Position numbers and translations under genes: made by a program. Of a stretch of DNA of 64,000 nt, positions 44,688 through 54,903 are shown piece after piece (positions within the stretch are counted from its first letter, which is position 1; each line of letters opens with the position of its first letter). The notes below the pieces were generated by a model. It had not been told where the DNA came from and did not search any database. It worked only from the letters and a program-made list of their open reading frames with translations. Origin of the DNA: Alphaproteobacteria bacterium (GTDB lineage: Bacteria > Pseudomonadota > Alphaproteobacteria > Sphingomonadales > Kordiimonadaceae); NCBI GenBank assembly GCA_021774735.1, contig JAJFIS010000047.1:81918-145917 (forward strand), written 5' to 3'.

Positions 44688-44996
44688 TTGATCAAGGGAC
44701 TAGATATAGCGGCGCACGGTCTATTGCAGGCGCAAAAGCGCGCGGACAAAGCTGCATCTAATATAGTTGCTGATGTTTCCAGCGCTTTAAACCCACCTTT
44801 GAATAAATCTATTTCTGATACAGGCCCAAACCGAAACATTACCGCAAGCACAAAGGATCTTTCCCCAAATGTAGGTGGTAATTTGATACAAGATATTGTT
44901 GACCTGAAAACAGCTAAAATAGCCTTTGGGGCAAATGCTAAAGTTTTTAGATCTATTAGCGATACCCTCGGCAAACTTTTGGATGATGAAAGTTAG
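44688..44996 (+). CDS. Small flagellar rod/hook-like protein
   Basis: 102 residues. The N-terminus IKGLDIAAHGLLQAQKRADKAASNIVA resembles the rod signature ALxxxxxRxxxxAxNIAN, and the C-terminus IQDIVDLKTAKIAFGANAKVF resembles the FlgB/FlgC terminal helix; almost nothing lies between. The start is TTG at 44688, 7 nt after AAGGG; no ATG serves. It lies alone, divergent from the EAL gene. It may be a minimal rod-family relative, or a remnant. Confidence 0.6.
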   Translation: MIKGLDIAAHGLLQAQKRADKAASNIVADVSSALNPPLNKSISDTGPNRNITASTKDLSPNVGGNLIQDIVDLKTAKIAFGANAKVFRSISDTLGKLLDDES

Positions 44997-45093
44997 CCGG
45001 CCCCACATTATCACTTCTCCCCTGCGACATTTTAAACCCTTGCGACCTGCTCATTACGGGTTTAGTCATATATATGAATTTGACTAAGCTTGG

Positions 45094-46143
45094 ATGAATG
45101 CCATGCACGGCACTATTGATAACAATACCACTCCAAAACAGGCTACTAGTTCTGGCCTAATGGATCGCTTTGGCAGACGCATAGATTATGTACGTCTGTC
45201 AGTTACAGACCGCTGTGATTTCCGTTGTCGTTACTGCATGGCGGAAGAAATGACCTTTTTGCCTCGCAAAGATGTGCTCAGCCTTGAAGAAATATTACAA
45301 ATCAGCGATGCCTTCACCCAAAGGGGCGTACGCCGCATCCGCATTTCTGGTGGCGAACCCTTAGTGCGCAAGGATATTATGTGGTTATTTCAACAGCTCG
45401 GCAAGCGGGTGTTTGAAGGTAACTTGGACGAAGTAACCTTAACCACCAATGGCAGCCAGTTAGAAAAAATGGCTAGTGACCTATATAGTGCTGGTGTTCG
45501 GCGGGTAAATATTTCACTAGACACTTTAAAAGCCGATAATTTTCATTTCATCACTCGGCGCGGGAAGTTAGATCAAGTTTTGCGCGGCATAAAGGCCGCC
45601 AAGCATGCTGGCCTAAAGGTGAAGATTAATACTGTGGCCTTGCGTGATCTTAATGCCAGTGAAATCCCTGATATAGTACAGTGGTCAATGGATAATAGCT
45701 TAGACCTAACGCTAATTGAAACTATGCCGCTCGGCGACACGGGCGATGACCGTATTGATCATTATATCCCTCTGCCTACCATTTTTGCTCAGCTACAAGA
45801 GAGGTTTGCACTAACTGAAAGTGCCTTTAAGACGGGTGGCCCGGCGCGCTATTTTGACATAGCCGGCAGTGCGAGCAAACTTGGCTTAATTACACCACTT
45901 ACCAGTAATTTCTGTGAGAGTTGCAACCGAGTGCGGATAACCTGCACGGGCCAAATATATATGTGCCTCGGCCAAGAAGACCATTTGGACCTGCGGAGCG
46001 CCATACGCAGCGACAAAAGTGGTGAAGCGCTAAATCAAATATTTGACCAAGCGATGAGCCTGAAGCCTGAAGGCCATAATTTTGAGATTTCTGAAGGCGC
46101 TGGCACCAGCATTTCCCGTCATATGAGTACCACAGGCGGCTAA
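45094..46143 (+). CDS. moaA: GTP 3',8-cyclase MoaA
   Basis: Radical SAM enzyme, first step of molybdenum cofactor synthesis. N-terminal cluster motif [12 protein letters not shown] (C-x3-C-x2-C), the GGEPLVRKD motif, C-terminal second cluster [18 protein letters not shown], and the conserved terminal Gly-Gly. 349 residues. Other moa genes are not present in the window; a CinA/MoaB-like protein is at 61 kb. Confidence 0.95.
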   Translation: MNAMHGTIDNNTTPKQATSSGLMDRFGRRIDYVRLSVTDRCDFRCRYCMAEEMTFLPRKDVLSLEEILQISDAFTQRGVRRIRISGGEPLVRKDIMWLFQQLGKRVFEGNLDEVTLTTNGSQLEKMASDLYSAGVRRVNISLDTLKADNFHFITRRGKLDQVLRGIKAAKHAGLKVKINTVALRDLNASEIPDIVQWSMDNSLDLTLIETMPLGDTGDDRIDHYIPLPTIFAQLQERFALTESAFKTGGPARYFDIAGSASKLGLITPLTSNFCESCNRVRITCTGQIYMCLGQEDHLDLRSAIRSDKSGEALNQIFDQAMSLKPEGHNFEISEGAGTSISRHMSTTGG

Positions 46144-46244
46144 CCATCATCACCCACACATGGTCGATATCACCGCTATTCGCTTTTAATCTGGTCAAAA
46201 CCGCTCCCTGCGCTATACTGCTCGCTGTTTTTCAAAGGATGTAT

Positions 46245-47009
46245 ATGACGATTAAACTAGCCATAGTAGCCAGTCGGACCCACGATGCGCAGGTCGCACG
46301 CCAAAATCTTTGTGAGCGGTACGAAAATTATCCCATTGAAGAAGCTGATGTAATAGTTGCGCTAGGCGGAGATGGTTTTATGCTGGCAACGCTGCACCGT
46401 AACATACTGACTAACAAACCTATATTTGGTATGAACCGTGGCACGGTTGGCTTCATGATGAATGAATATAGTGAAGATGACTTGGATGAACGTATTGCCC
46501 GCGCTGAAACCCAAGAACTACACCCTCTTCGCATGCGGGCTACTACCTTCACTGGCGATGATGTCGAATATTTAGCCATTAATGAGGTATCTCTATTACG
46601 GGAAACCCGCCAAGCTGCCAAAATTCACATCGCGGTGGACGGCAAAGAACGCATGCCAGAGCTAATTGGTGACGGACTGATGATTGCCACTCCCGCAGGC
46701 TCAACAGCTTATAACCTTTCGGCTCATGGACCTATAATTCCTATTGGTGCTGGAGTTTTAGCGCTCACCCCCATATCCGCTTTCCGGCCTCGACGGTGGC
46801 GTGGAGCACTGTTACCCCATGAAGTGGTTATCGACCTGACCATTTTAGAATCCGACAAACGCCCTGTCTCTGCTGTGGCCGACATGCAAGAAGTTCGCGA
46901 TGTGCAGAGAGTTTCAATTCATGAAGCTAGAGACGTAAAACTTAATCTGTTATTTGACAGTGAACATAACCTAGCAGAACGTATTTTCCTTGAGCAATTT
47001 GCGCATTAG
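46245..47009 (+). CDS. nadK: NAD kinase
   Basis: Phosphorylates NAD to NADP. About 254 residues with [16 protein letters not shown] (GGDG motif), [12 protein letters not shown], and the second conserved region [23 protein letters not shown] chose ATG 46245, 7 nt after AAAGG, over one 6 nt upstream that overlaps the Shine-Dalgarno. Confidence 0.95.
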   Translation: MTIKLAIVASRTHDAQVARQNLCERYENYPIEEADVIVALGGDGFMLATLHRNILTNKPIFGMNRGTVGFMMNEYSEDDLDERIARAETQELHPLRMRATTFTGDDVEYLAINEVSLLRETRQAAKIHIAVDGKERMPELIGDGLMIATPAGSTAYNLSAHGPIIPIGAGVLALTPISAFRPRRWRGALLPHEVVIDLTILESDKRPVSAVADMQEVRDVQRVSIHEARDVKLNLLFDSEHNLAERIFLEQFAH

Positions 47010-47031
47010 CGCCTTCCAAAGGTAAAATTAC

Positions 47032-48459
47032 ATGCCTACTCAAACAATTTTTAGTAAATATTTCAAACTCTTATTAGCCGCGTCCCTACTGGCTTCACTT
47101 CCAAACCCAATCATGGCCCAAGAAAATGAAGCTACAATGCGAGCGCAGTCAGCGGGCTATAAAGCTGTGTTTACCTGCGGTGGCACCTTCAATGGCGGCA
47201 AAAATTTAGGCCAAATTGCCGCCCATGAGCTGACCGGTATCGCACCGGATTATAAGAAATATTTAACCGATTTGCCTGCGGCGATAATCGACCATGAAAA
47301 CAAGCGTGTCAGTGTGCATTATAGCGAAACTATGCCACCCAGAATATCACAGTGGCGGCCCCACCTTGGATGTGTTGCCCTGCCCGTTGGCGCTTTGGAA
47401 AGTGCCGCTGAGCATGTGCCAACAATAGAGATTAATACCGAAGGTTTGGACATAGACACCGACAATGGTTTACCTTGGTCTAAGAGAGCACCGGTTGGTG
47501 CCAGCAGCGGCAACGCAGCGATTGACGATGCGGTAAAGGCCATTTTCAAAAAAGGTAATTACGGCGCCGATCAATTCACAACAGCAATTTTGATCGCCAC
47601 CCCAACTGAAATTATAGCCGAGCATTATATAGATGGTTACACACCAACCACATCCCAGCGCACATGGTCGGTTGCCAAAAGCATTGCTGCCAGCACACTC
47701 GGCGTTGTCGTCCATAAAGGCATCATCGATGTCAAGGCACCAGCGGGCCTAAAGTCATGGTCAAAACCCACTGACCCGCGCGGAGCCATTACACTGGAAA
47801 ATTTACTGCATATGGCTTCGGGGCTAGACAGTAATGTTGCTGGCAATCGCACTGACCGGGTATATTTTGGTGGTGGTCTGGTATCTGACACCTCAACCCG
47901 CACAGGGCTAGAGGCCATTCCCGGCAGTCGCTGGAAATATGCAAACAGCGATACCATGCTCGCCGTGCGAACCCTGCGTGAGCATATGCCGGACCGGGAT
48001 AGCTATATGCGCTTTCCTTTTGAGGAATTGCTCTATAAAATTGGTATGACCCACACCAAGCTAGAGACCGACTGGGACGGTAACTTCATACTATCCAGCC
48101 AAGTGTGGACAACAGCGCGCGATATGGCCCGGCTGGGTGTTTTACACCTGCAAGACGGGGTCTGGAACGGCGAACGTATCCTTGCTGAAGGCTGGGTGAA
48201 ATATGTGGCGACGCCAGCACCTGCCCAACCAGCCTCCAGGAACATTGGATACGGCGCCCAGTGGTGGCTTTATAATAAACACTACCCGGGCCTGCCCAAT
48301 GATACTTTTGCCGCGCGCGGCAATCGGGGTCAGGTGATTATGGTCATTCCATCCAAAAATCTTGTCATTGTCCGCCGTGGATATGACCCATCGGGCGGCC
48401 AAGGCATCCAGCTCCACGAATTTGCTGTGGATATACTCAAGGCATTGGAGGCCGAATAA
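47032..48459 (+). CDS. Exported serine hydrolase (beta-lactamase class C family)
   Basis: 475 residues. Signal peptide LLLAASLLASLPNPIMAQE. The active-site SxxK is in TWSVAKSIAAS (about residue 213) and the YxN motif in WKYANSDT. The pattern fits the broad family of beta-lactamase-related hydrolases and esterases (EstB, 6-aminohexanoate hydrolase-like), not a dedicated resistance enzyme. Located 22 nt downstream of nadK. Confidence 0.88.
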   Translation: MPTQTIFSKYFKLLLAASLLASLPNPIMAQENEATMRAQSAGYKAVFTCGGTFNGGKNLGQIAAHELTGIAPDYKKYLTDLPAAIIDHENKRVSVHYSETMPPRISQWRPHLGCVALPVGALESAAEHVPTIEINTEGLDIDTDNGLPWSKRAPVGASSGNAAIDDAVKAIFKKGNYGADQFTTAILIATPTEIIAEHYIDGYTPTTSQRTWSVAKSIAASTLGVVVHKGIIDVKAPAGLKSWSKPTDPRGAITLENLLHMASGLDSNVAGNRTDRVYFGGGLVSDTSTRTGLEAIPGSRWKYANSDTMLAVRTLREHMPDRDSYMRFPFEELLYKIGMTHTKLETDWDGNFILSSQVWTTARDMARLGVLHLQDGVWNGERILAEGWVKYVATPAPAQPASRNIGYGAQWWLYNKHYPGLPNDTFAARGNRGQVIMVIPSKNLVIVRRGYDPSGGQGIQLHEFAVDILKALEAE

Positions 48460-48622
48460 TTTAGCTGTAATTGCATAAATAATTTTGCTCTTTCCATGCA
48501 ATAGCATCCATAAACCGCATGGTTAGAGACAGCACTGGCTGAAATTTGGCACAGAAAAAATTTGGAAACACCAAGATAAACAATCCTAGGTCGTGCCGAA
48601 TTATAAACAGGCAAGAAAAGAT

Positions 48623-49312
48623 ATGGCAATATTTCAGGGTAACATTCAAGAGTTTCACCATTTTATTGGTCCAAAGATCAGAAATGCCATCAATACCTGG
48701 ACACGCAAACATAGGAAAGAGAAGAAAGGTATCTGCGAATTCTGCGGTAAGGTTTCAGAGCTCCAATCAGCACATGTGCATGGACGTGACAGAAGAACTA
48801 TAATTGAAGTTATACTGGCAAAGTATACAGATAGTATGGGACATATCTCATGCACTATCAAAGAAGCAGAAGCTGAAATATTGGAGGCGCATGAACCAAT
48901 TGAAAAAACGTTCAAGTTCATTTGCCATCCATGTCATGTGAAATATGATGCAAATGATAAGCCGCAGGTACAGAAGAAAGGCATGAATAACTCTAAACCA
49001 TCAGCTGATCCAGAATTTCCAAAAATACATAAAATTGAGCTTTGGGCTAAGCGTTCACATCAAATCAACCATAAAATTATTAAAGCATTCCTCAAACTTG
49101 AAAATATTGGGGAAGTAACGTTTCCAAGGCTAAAAGAATATTGCATGCAAGAGTTAGGCATTGATAAATTCGAGGGACATTTTGTGTCATTGAAGACTGA
49201 TGCTGGGAATTCACATGGCACCATATTCTACGAGGACAATGGACATGTAAAATTATGGAATAGAGTGCGATCCGAGATAAATAAGCATTTTGATGACGAC
49301 TGTATTTTATAA
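48623..49312 (+). CDS. HNH-like zinc protein of unknown function
   Basis: About 229 residues. The N-terminal part contains CEFCGKVSELQSAHVHGRDRR and then CHPCHVKYD, a spacing of two CxxC pairs and a histidine like that of HNH nucleases with a zinc knuckle. The C-terminal 100 residues are predicted helical with no known motif. The start is uncertain: ATG 48623 has a weak AGAAAAG; GTG 48593 is also possible. The low GC and location next to a toxin-antitoxin pair suggest horizontal origin. Nuclease activity is inference. Confidence 0.6.
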   Translation: MAIFQGNIQEFHHFIGPKIRNAINTWTRKHRKEKKGICEFCGKVSELQSAHVHGRDRRTIIEVILAKYTDSMGHISCTIKEAEAEILEAHEPIEKTFKFICHPCHVKYDANDKPQVQKKGMNNSKPSADPEFPKIHKIELWAKRSHQINHKIIKAFLKLENIGEVTFPRLKEYCMQELGIDKFEGHFVSLKTDAGNSHGTIFYEDNGHVKLWNRVRSEINKHFDDDCIL

Positions 49313-49433
49313 AAATAACTCAGGGATCTATATCTAAAAAATTTTAGCCTATCACCTCACCTAGGTTTTTTGAAATTCACTCTGCGCTATCTTTACCGTA
49401 GCAGAATACGGTGGAACGAGTACTATCTATTAT

Positions 49434-49470
49434 CCGTAATTTACGGAACTTGCATAAATTACGGAACTTG
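49434..49470 (+). promoter_or_regulatory. Operator-like repeats upstream of antitoxin gene
   Basis: A palindrome CCGTAATTTACGG (49434-49446) overlaps the first of two 12-bp direct repeats TTACGGAACTTG at 49441-49452 and 49459-49470, spaced 18 bp apart. They lie just upstream of the antitoxin start (49503), as expected for autorepression by a toxin-antitoxin complex. Confidence 0.7.
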
Positions 49471-49502
49471 TGTATTGTGAAAGGAACAAGAAAGACAATA
49501 TT

Positions 49503-49757
49503 ATGATTACAGTATCAGGCGCGGAGTTTACCAAAAGCTTTGGCAAATACCGCACTTTGGCGCATAAGCAGCCTGTTTCCGTGACCAGCTACGGCAAGGA
49601 AGATTTGGTTGTTCTCGATGCAGAAGAGTTTAAACGCCTTAAAGCGCGCGATCAAGAAGCCTTGTTCGCGTGGGATTTAAAGGCTAACGATATTGATGCC
49701 CTAGGCAGGGATGATATCCCCGAAGCTGCTAAGAAACTCGATAACGAGATGGAATAA
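49503..49757 (+). CDS. Phd/YefM-type antitoxin
   Basis: 84 residues from the ATG at 49503. The N-terminus ITVSGAEFTKSFGKYRTLAHKQPVSVTSYGKEDLVVLDAEEFKRL (in parts) is the Phd/YefM DNA-binding fold; the C-terminal acidic part would bind the toxin. Followed 6 nt later by a PemK/MazF-like toxin. AAAGGAAC precedes the start. Confidence 0.85.
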   Translation: MITVSGAEFTKSFGKYRTLAHKQPVSVTSYGKEDLVVLDAEEFKRLKARDQEALFAWDLKANDIDALGRDDIPEAAKKLDNEME

Positions 49758-49763
49758 TAATCC

Positions 49764-50177
49764 GTGTCATTTTCTAAGCCAGAAGCTGGCCTCGTTATCA
49801 ATTACAGTTTCCTATGGCCGCATGAGGCCGATAGGGGGCAAGAAGAAGGTGTAAAAGACCGGCCTTGTGCAATAGTCGTGGCCACAGAAGATGATAATGT
49901 TCTGGTCGTTCCGATTACCCATACAAAGCCTGCTCCCGGTAGAAACGCTATAAAACTACCCATGGCCACCAAAAAACGACTAGGGCTGGATGATAAGCCT
50001 TCATGGATTATTACTGATAGCCTCAATCGCTTTAAATGGACTGGACCAGATGTCAGGCCATTACCTTCCGGTGACGTAGCCTATGGGCTATTGCCTTATA
50101 AGCTTATACAGCAGATCAGGGCAGCAGTGATTTCTCACTATAAAATTAGGTCCGGGCGCACTACCAAGCGGACATAA
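49764..50177 (+). CDS. PemK/MazF-like toxin
   Basis: 137 residues, GTG start 6 nt after the antitoxin stop. The pattern GLVINYSFLWPHEADRGQEEG, DRPCAIVVA, VLVVPITHT, then WIITDSLNRFKW fits the MazF/PemK-like beta-barrel toxins, most of which are ribosome-independent or -dependent mRNA endonucleases. Pairing with a Phd-type antitoxin is a common mix. Activity not shown. Confidence 0.75.
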   Translation: MSFSKPEAGLVINYSFLWPHEADRGQEEGVKDRPCAIVVATEDDNVLVVPITHTKPAPGRNAIKLPMATKKRLGLDDKPSWIITDSLNRFKWTGPDVRPLPSGDVAYGLLPYKLIQQIRAAVISHYKIRSGRTTKRT

Positions 50178-50236
50178 TATTAACTTAGGTCAACCACGAC
50201 TAAAGCCGATGTATTCTACCAACGGTCGCATTAAAA

Positions 50237-50268
50237 AAGGGCCACACAATTAAGTGTGACCCTTCTTT
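50237..50268. terminator. Bidirectional terminator between toxin and histidine kinase
   Basis: Stem AAGGGCCACAC / GTGTGACCCTT with one mismatch and an AATTAA loop. The minus-strand copy is followed by a T-run (from the A6 at 50233-50238); the plus-strand copy by CTTTCC. It separates convergent genes. Confidence 0.8.
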
Positions 50269-50295
50269 CCCGTCCCGGCGGAAATCCGGAACTTA

Positions 50296-51981
50296 TTATT
50301 CTTGCTTTGATTTTGGCAGAGTAACCGTGAAGCGGCTGCCTACGCCTTCTTCACTCGTCACTGAAATATTACCGCCCATATGACGCGCTAACTCACGCGA
50401 AATATGCAGACCAAGGCCTGTACCTTCTTGTTTGCGGCTATAGAAATGATCAGTAACCTGTTTGAATTTATCGAAAATTACATCAAGATGATCCGGTGCA
50501 ATGCCAATGCCATTATCCCAAATCGTTACATTGACGGTTTTTTCACCTTCCTCAATTTCAATACCAATCTGACCACCTTCTGGGGTGAATTTTACCGCAT
50601 TGGATAAGAGATTGACAAAAATTTGGGTCGCACGACGGTCATCCGCCATAATATCAATCACAGCATCCGTGTGCCAATTAGATGTATCAATATTTTTTGC
50701 ATGTGCTTGCTGAATATTATAGTTCGCAGCTTGGCCAATAATAACTTCAAGCGGTAAATCCTCAAGCTGAAGGGTTAGGCCGCCCCCTTCAATTACGCTA
50801 ACATCGAGAATGTCATTAATTAGGCCCAACAAATGTTCGCCAGCACCGTGAATATCATTTGCATAGCCTTTATATTCACTGCCCAATTCACCACATGCTT
50901 CTGCCGTCATCGCCCCAGCAAACCCAATAATAGCATTCAAGGGGGTGCGAAGCTCATGGCTCATAGCAGCGAGGAATTCATTTTTGGACTTCAGGGCCAT
51001 TTGTGCTTGGCCACTGGCAATATCCAAAGCCATGTTTTTGCGAGTAAGTTCTTTCAGCGTATCTTCAAGCTCCTGCCTTGTGCGGCGGCTTCTATCAAGA
51101 TCGCGGTATTTTTGTGTAACATCCATCCCAACACCACGGTAACCAGAGAATTCACCCGTTGCGCGATCAAAGATGGGCACACCAGATAAGTGAAAACGCA
51201 TATCTTTACCGCTTGCGTCATTAATCTCTAGTAATTGATCGCGGAATGGTTTTTTCAAGGCGACAGCTTCACCAAAGTCATTGCGCCCTTCATTATTACT
51301 ATTAAACTTGCCAATCTGGTCAAAACTGCTGCCTTTATACAGCGAGGAAGGTCGCCCAACGATCGCGGTGAAGCGGTCAGACAGCTCGTTCAATTTCATC
51401 TCGTCATCACATTCCCAGAACCAATCTGAACTTGCCCTTGTAAAATCCTGAAAGCGTGACTGAGCGCGACTTGCATCCGCAAGGCCCCTAATTTGCCCTG
51501 TAATATCTTCATAAACGCCCGCAATCGCTATCACATCACCAAGAGCATCTTTCACAGGGATATGACGCCCTAAAAATACATGTTCTTCTCTACCAATTAA
51601 TAGCGATTCCTGAACTCGAACAGAGCTACCATTCGCCATAACATCATCAATGATAAGCTTTAAACTTGGTACAGGACCATGCCCTATATGGTCAGGCGCA
51701 CCAGCCGACAACAGCCCATTGCCAAGACGCACTGTTAATTTTTCATATTCAGCACTAACAGCGATCAATGCCCCATCAAGGCTAGCAACATAAAAAGCTT
51801 GGGTTTCGTCGAATACGAGCCTGCCCAACAAGCTTTCTGCCTGCTCATTGGCTGCTGGCGCTACTAAATTGCTCTGTGTGATAGATACACCAAAAGCTGC
51901 TGCATTTGCTTCATCTTCAACAGCACGGCGCGCGTTTAGTGAAACGACGCTTCCCTTGTCTTTATCTTTATAAGCAACCAT
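50296..51981 (-). CDS. PAS-domain sensor histidine kinase
   Basis: 561 residues without membrane segments, so cytoplasmic. Two PAS regions (about 55-160 and 180-290) are followed by a coiled coil and a HisKA domain with the phospho-His in MSHELRTPLNAIIGFAGAM. The ATPase part has NLLSNAVKFTPEGG, WDNGIGIAPDHL and GTGLGLHIS. No response regulator is adjacent; the DUF2336 gene lies 51 nt upstream. The signal and output are unknown. Confidence 0.92.
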   Translation of the reverse strand: MVAYKDKDKGSVVSLNARRAVEDEANAAAFGVSITQSNLVAPAANEQAESLLGRLVFDETQAFYVASLDGALIAVSAEYEKLTVRLGNGLLSAGAPDHIGHGPVPSLKLIIDDVMANGSSVRVQESLLIGREEHVFLGRHIPVKDALGDVIAIAGVYEDITGQIRGLADASRAQSRFQDFTRASSDWFWECDDEMKLNELSDRFTAIVGRPSSLYKGSSFDQIGKFNSNNEGRNDFGEAVALKKPFRDQLLEINDASGKDMRFHLSGVPIFDRATGEFSGYRGVGMDVTQKYRDLDRSRRTRQELEDTLKELTRKNMALDIASGQAQMALKSKNEFLAAMSHELRTPLNAIIGFAGAMTAEACGELGSEYKGYANDIHGAGEHLLGLINDILDVSVIEGGGLTLQLEDLPLEVIIGQAANYNIQQAHAKNIDTSNWHTDAVIDIMADDRRATQIFVNLLSNAVKFTPEGGQIGIEIEEGEKTVNVTIWDNGIGIAPDHLDVIFDKFKQVTDHFYSRKQEGTGLGLHISRELARHMGGNISVTSEEGVGSRFTVTLPKSKQE

Positions 51982-52032
51982 TTTTCATCTCTAACCCAGC
52001 TCCTATCTCATTAAAAGCGCTGGGCCTTTCCT

Positions 52033-53151
52033 CTATGCAGTTTTTTCAAGCTCTTCAACAGCCAATTGATACGCACTGTCACGTTGCCAGATCATCAATG
52101 CACCCTTGGCATTGGATTCAGAAATGGAATCAAACAATTCCAAAATATCTTTTAAAACCCCAGGTGACTTTGCACGTGCACCTTCTCGGGCTTGTGTAAG
52201 CAGCAAAAATATCGTTGTAAATTGCCCCCGGTCAACACCGATGGCTTTAGCCAGAATGGCGAGACTTTCGCCGCCCTTGTCAGAGAAAATACGCCAGGCG
52301 GTTCTAAAATCAACAGCACCAAGCTCTCCCAAGCCCGCAACAAATACCGCAACCCTTTGCTGGCGTAAGCTGCTGAGGAGGAACTGAATACTCAGTTCAC
52401 CATTTTCATTCATGCGACGAACCAACCTTTGGGCGCGGACATAGGCCCCATCTTCGCCTTCTTGGTCAACCATAACTGTGCTAGCTGCGCGCTTAACCGC
52501 TTGTTCTACGGAAACAGGGTCTATATCAAACTCCGAAAGAATTCGTTGACGCAATGCAGCAGAAACCCACCAATACATGCGGTACGCCAAATCTGGTGTT
52601 AAGTCTGAGCGCATAATTAAAGGCTCTTGAAAACGATCAACCCGCCTACTTTCAGCAACCAAATATTCCATCGCCCGCTTATTGATCGTGGCGTCATGAT
52701 TATTTAGCAATGTTTCAATGACATCTTCACTGCCATATTCTACTAGCGCATCGGAAACTTGCTCTGACACCGTTTCCCGCATCGCAATGGAAAGCCGGTG
52801 TTCATCGGTCCGCATGCGAACAATCTCAATAAGGTCTTGATCATGCAATAGATCGCTTTTTTCCAGCAAAGGCCGAGCGATCTCAATCTCATCTTCCGCT
52901 AATAATTTAACGATGTCAGGCAAATCAATACCCTTAGCAAGCAAGTTGGTGCCAAGCTCTCTCTTAATATCGCTTTCAACCTGCACAATAAGTTTGCCCA
53001 AAATATCAGACATTAGGGCACGTTCATGCTCGCTCAGGCGGCCTTCCTCGGACAGGAATAAATCGGTTATATTCTCGACAAGCAGCGACCGCGAGCCTGA
53101 CGATTTCGTCTTAGCCAATCCAAGTAGTCTTATGAGTTCGGGGTTCGCCAT
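52033..53151 (-). CDS. DUF2336 protein
   Basis: 372 residues, all helical, matching the DUF2336 family of alphaproteobacteria (ERALMSDILGKLIVQVESDIKRELG and DEHRLSIAMRETVSEQVSDAL regions). HEAT-like repeats are likely. No catalytic residues are evident. It precedes the PAS kinase in the same direction, and family members often sit beside PAS/kinase genes, so a signalling role is possible. Confidence 0.82.
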   Translation of the reverse strand: MANPELIRLLGLAKTKSSGSRSLLVENITDLFLSEEGRLSEHERALMSDILGKLIVQVESDIKRELGTNLLAKGIDLPDIVKLLAEDEIEIARPLLEKSDLLHDQDLIEIVRMRTDEHRLSIAMRETVSEQVSDALVEYGSEDVIETLLNNHDATINKRAMEYLVAESRRVDRFQEPLIMRSDLTPDLAYRMYWWVSAALRQRILSEFDIDPVSVEQAVKRAASTVMVDQEGEDGAYVRAQRLVRRMNENGELSIQFLLSSLRQQRVAVFVAGLGELGAVDFRTAWRIFSDKGGESLAILAKAIGVDRGQFTTIFLLLTQAREGARAKSPGVLKDILELFDSISESNAKGALMIWQRDSAYQLAVEELEKTA

Positions 53152-53556
53152 GCGACCACTGATTACCTCACTAAATATTATTTACCCAATTTCGAACACA
53201 TCGCTTTAGCAGCGTTCCCAGTGCATTCGAATCACCCTTATATCCCCATATATACGTCTGCGGCATAAGGTTGAAGCAAGATGATTAACGAATCATGAAA
53301 AAGAATCAAGTACTTATCTTAAGACTCTAACGTTTTCCCTGATATTATGTCCAATATCTATACCATATATAGTGGGGGTGATTCGCTACAGAATCAACAT
53401 AATGTGTCATTCGATTCGTTATGACTCTGTGCGACTCGGGGAAAAAAAGTGAAAAAATGCTGATTTTTTTGCACTTAGCACTCTTTTTTATCGGTTTAAG
53501 GGCAAAAATATACGCAAAATACCCAATTCACCTACTGCGTCGAAATTCAGGTAAAC
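53152..53556. other. 405-bp gene-free interval
   Basis: AT-rich stretch between the acyl-CoA dehydrogenase 3' end and the DUF2336 start. The only structure seen is a short inverted repeat GATTC-N6-GAATC at 53380-53395, followed by related ATTCGATTCG. It may hold the promoter of the DUF2336-kinase operon. No gene is supported. Confidence 0.35.
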
Positions 53557-54759
53557 CTACATAAATGCCTGTAAGTCGGTCTGTGCCCGCCCTAGAATTA
53601 AGGCATGGACATCGTGTGTACCTTCATAAGTGTTAACCGCTTCAAGGTTCATTACATGGCGAATAATATGAAATTCATCAGAAACCCCATTGCCGCCGTG
53701 CATGTCCCTAGCTACCCGAGCAATGTCCAACGCCTTGCCGCAGTTGTTACGCTTAATCAGCGAAATCATCTCAGGGGCAAAATTGTCATCATCAAGCAAC
53801 CGGCCCACCCGTAGTGCAGCTTGCAGTCCAAGCGTGATTTCCGTTTGCATATCAGCCAATTTTTTCTGAACCAGTTGAGTTTGTGCTAAAGGCCTACCAA
53901 ATTGCTTGCGATCAAGCGTATATTGCCGTGCCGCATGCCAGCAAAATTCTGCGGAGCCCATAGTACCCCATGCAATGCCATAGCGAGCACGGTTTAAACA
54001 ACCAAAAGGTCCAGCCAATCCTTGACAGTTAGGCAATAAGCTATCTTCGCCCACTGCAACGCCTGCCATAACCACTTCACCGGTAATAGATGCCCGCAGA
54101 GAAAACTTTCCCTCAATTTTCGGGGTGGAAAGACCTTCCATTCCGCGCTCCAAAATAAAGCCGCGAATTTTGCCGTCATGAGCATCAGACTTTGCCCAAA
54201 CGACAAAGACATCAGCAATAGGACTATTAGTGATCCACATTTTAGCGCCAGTGATTTTATAACCATCTGCGGTTTTTTCGGCCCGGGTGATCATGCTGCC
54301 GGGGTCAGAGCCATGGTCAGGTTCGGTAAGGCCAAAACAGCCAATCCATTCACCAGTGGCAAGTTTGGGCAAGAATTTCTGGCGCTGTTCCTCACTGCCA
54401 TAAGCATAAATTGGGAACATAACAAGCGAGCTTTGCACGCTCATGGCGGAACGGTAACCACTGTCTACGCGCTCTACTTCTCGCCCAACGAGGCCGTAAG
54501 CCACATAGCTCGAACCCGCACAGCCATATTTTTCTGGCATGGTGGAGCCTAGCATGCCCATTTCACCCATTTCACGGAAGATGGTTGGATCAAATGTTTC
54601 ATGACGATTGGCTTCCAAAATCCGTGGCATAAGCTTGCTTTGGCAATAGTCACGAGTGGCATCACGGATCAGGCGTTCATCTTCACTAAGTTGCCCGTCA
54701 AGCAACAGGGCATCATCCCACATGAAAGGAACCAACCCTTTTTTATAATTCATCGCCAT
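53557..54759 (-). CDS. gcdH: Acyl-CoA dehydrogenase, glutaryl-CoA dehydrogenase type
   Basis: About 400 residues, FAD enzyme that oxidatively decarboxylates glutaryl-CoA in lysine/tryptophan breakdown. Features: [21 protein letters not shown], the substrate loop [21 protein letters not shown], and the C-terminal catalytic Glu in [19 protein letters not shown] 54759 follows AAGG at 8 nt; a TTG 6 nt upstream is less likely. Substrate assignment by overall resemblance. Confidence 0.88.
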   Translation of the reverse strand: MAMNYKKGLVPFMWDDALLLDGQLSEDERLIRDATRDYCQSKLMPRILEANRHETFDPTIFREMGEMGMLGSTMPEKYGCAGSSYVAYGLVGREVERVDSGYRSAMSVQSSLVMFPIYAYGSEEQRQKFLPKLATGEWIGCFGLTEPDHGSDPGSMITRAEKTADGYKITGAKMWITNSPIADVFVVWAKSDAHDGKIRGFILERGMEGLSTPKIEGKFSLRASITGEVVMAGVAVGEDSLLPNCQGLAGPFGCLNRARYGIAWGTMGSAEFCWHAARQYTLDRKQFGRPLAQTQLVQKKLADMQTEITLGLQAALRVGRLLDDDNFAPEMISLIKRNNCGKALDIARVARDMHGGNGVSDEFHIIRHVMNLEAVNTYEGTHDVHALILGRAQTDLQAFM

Positions 54760-54903
54760 TTTCAAAGCCTTATTTTGCGCGGTGTCCTATGCATATGTCA
54801 CCGATTATCTATTGATTACTAAAAAGTCTCTGTTCATCTTGTGCCTTAGGCATATCAAAAGAGCAAGGCCCCTTTTTGGCCATCCATGTCTATTAACAGC
54901 CAG

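Noticed and set aside
47032..48459. Beta-lactamase resistance gene
   Set aside because: Has SxxK and YxN but otherwise fits the broad serine hydrolase family; resistance cannot be claimed.
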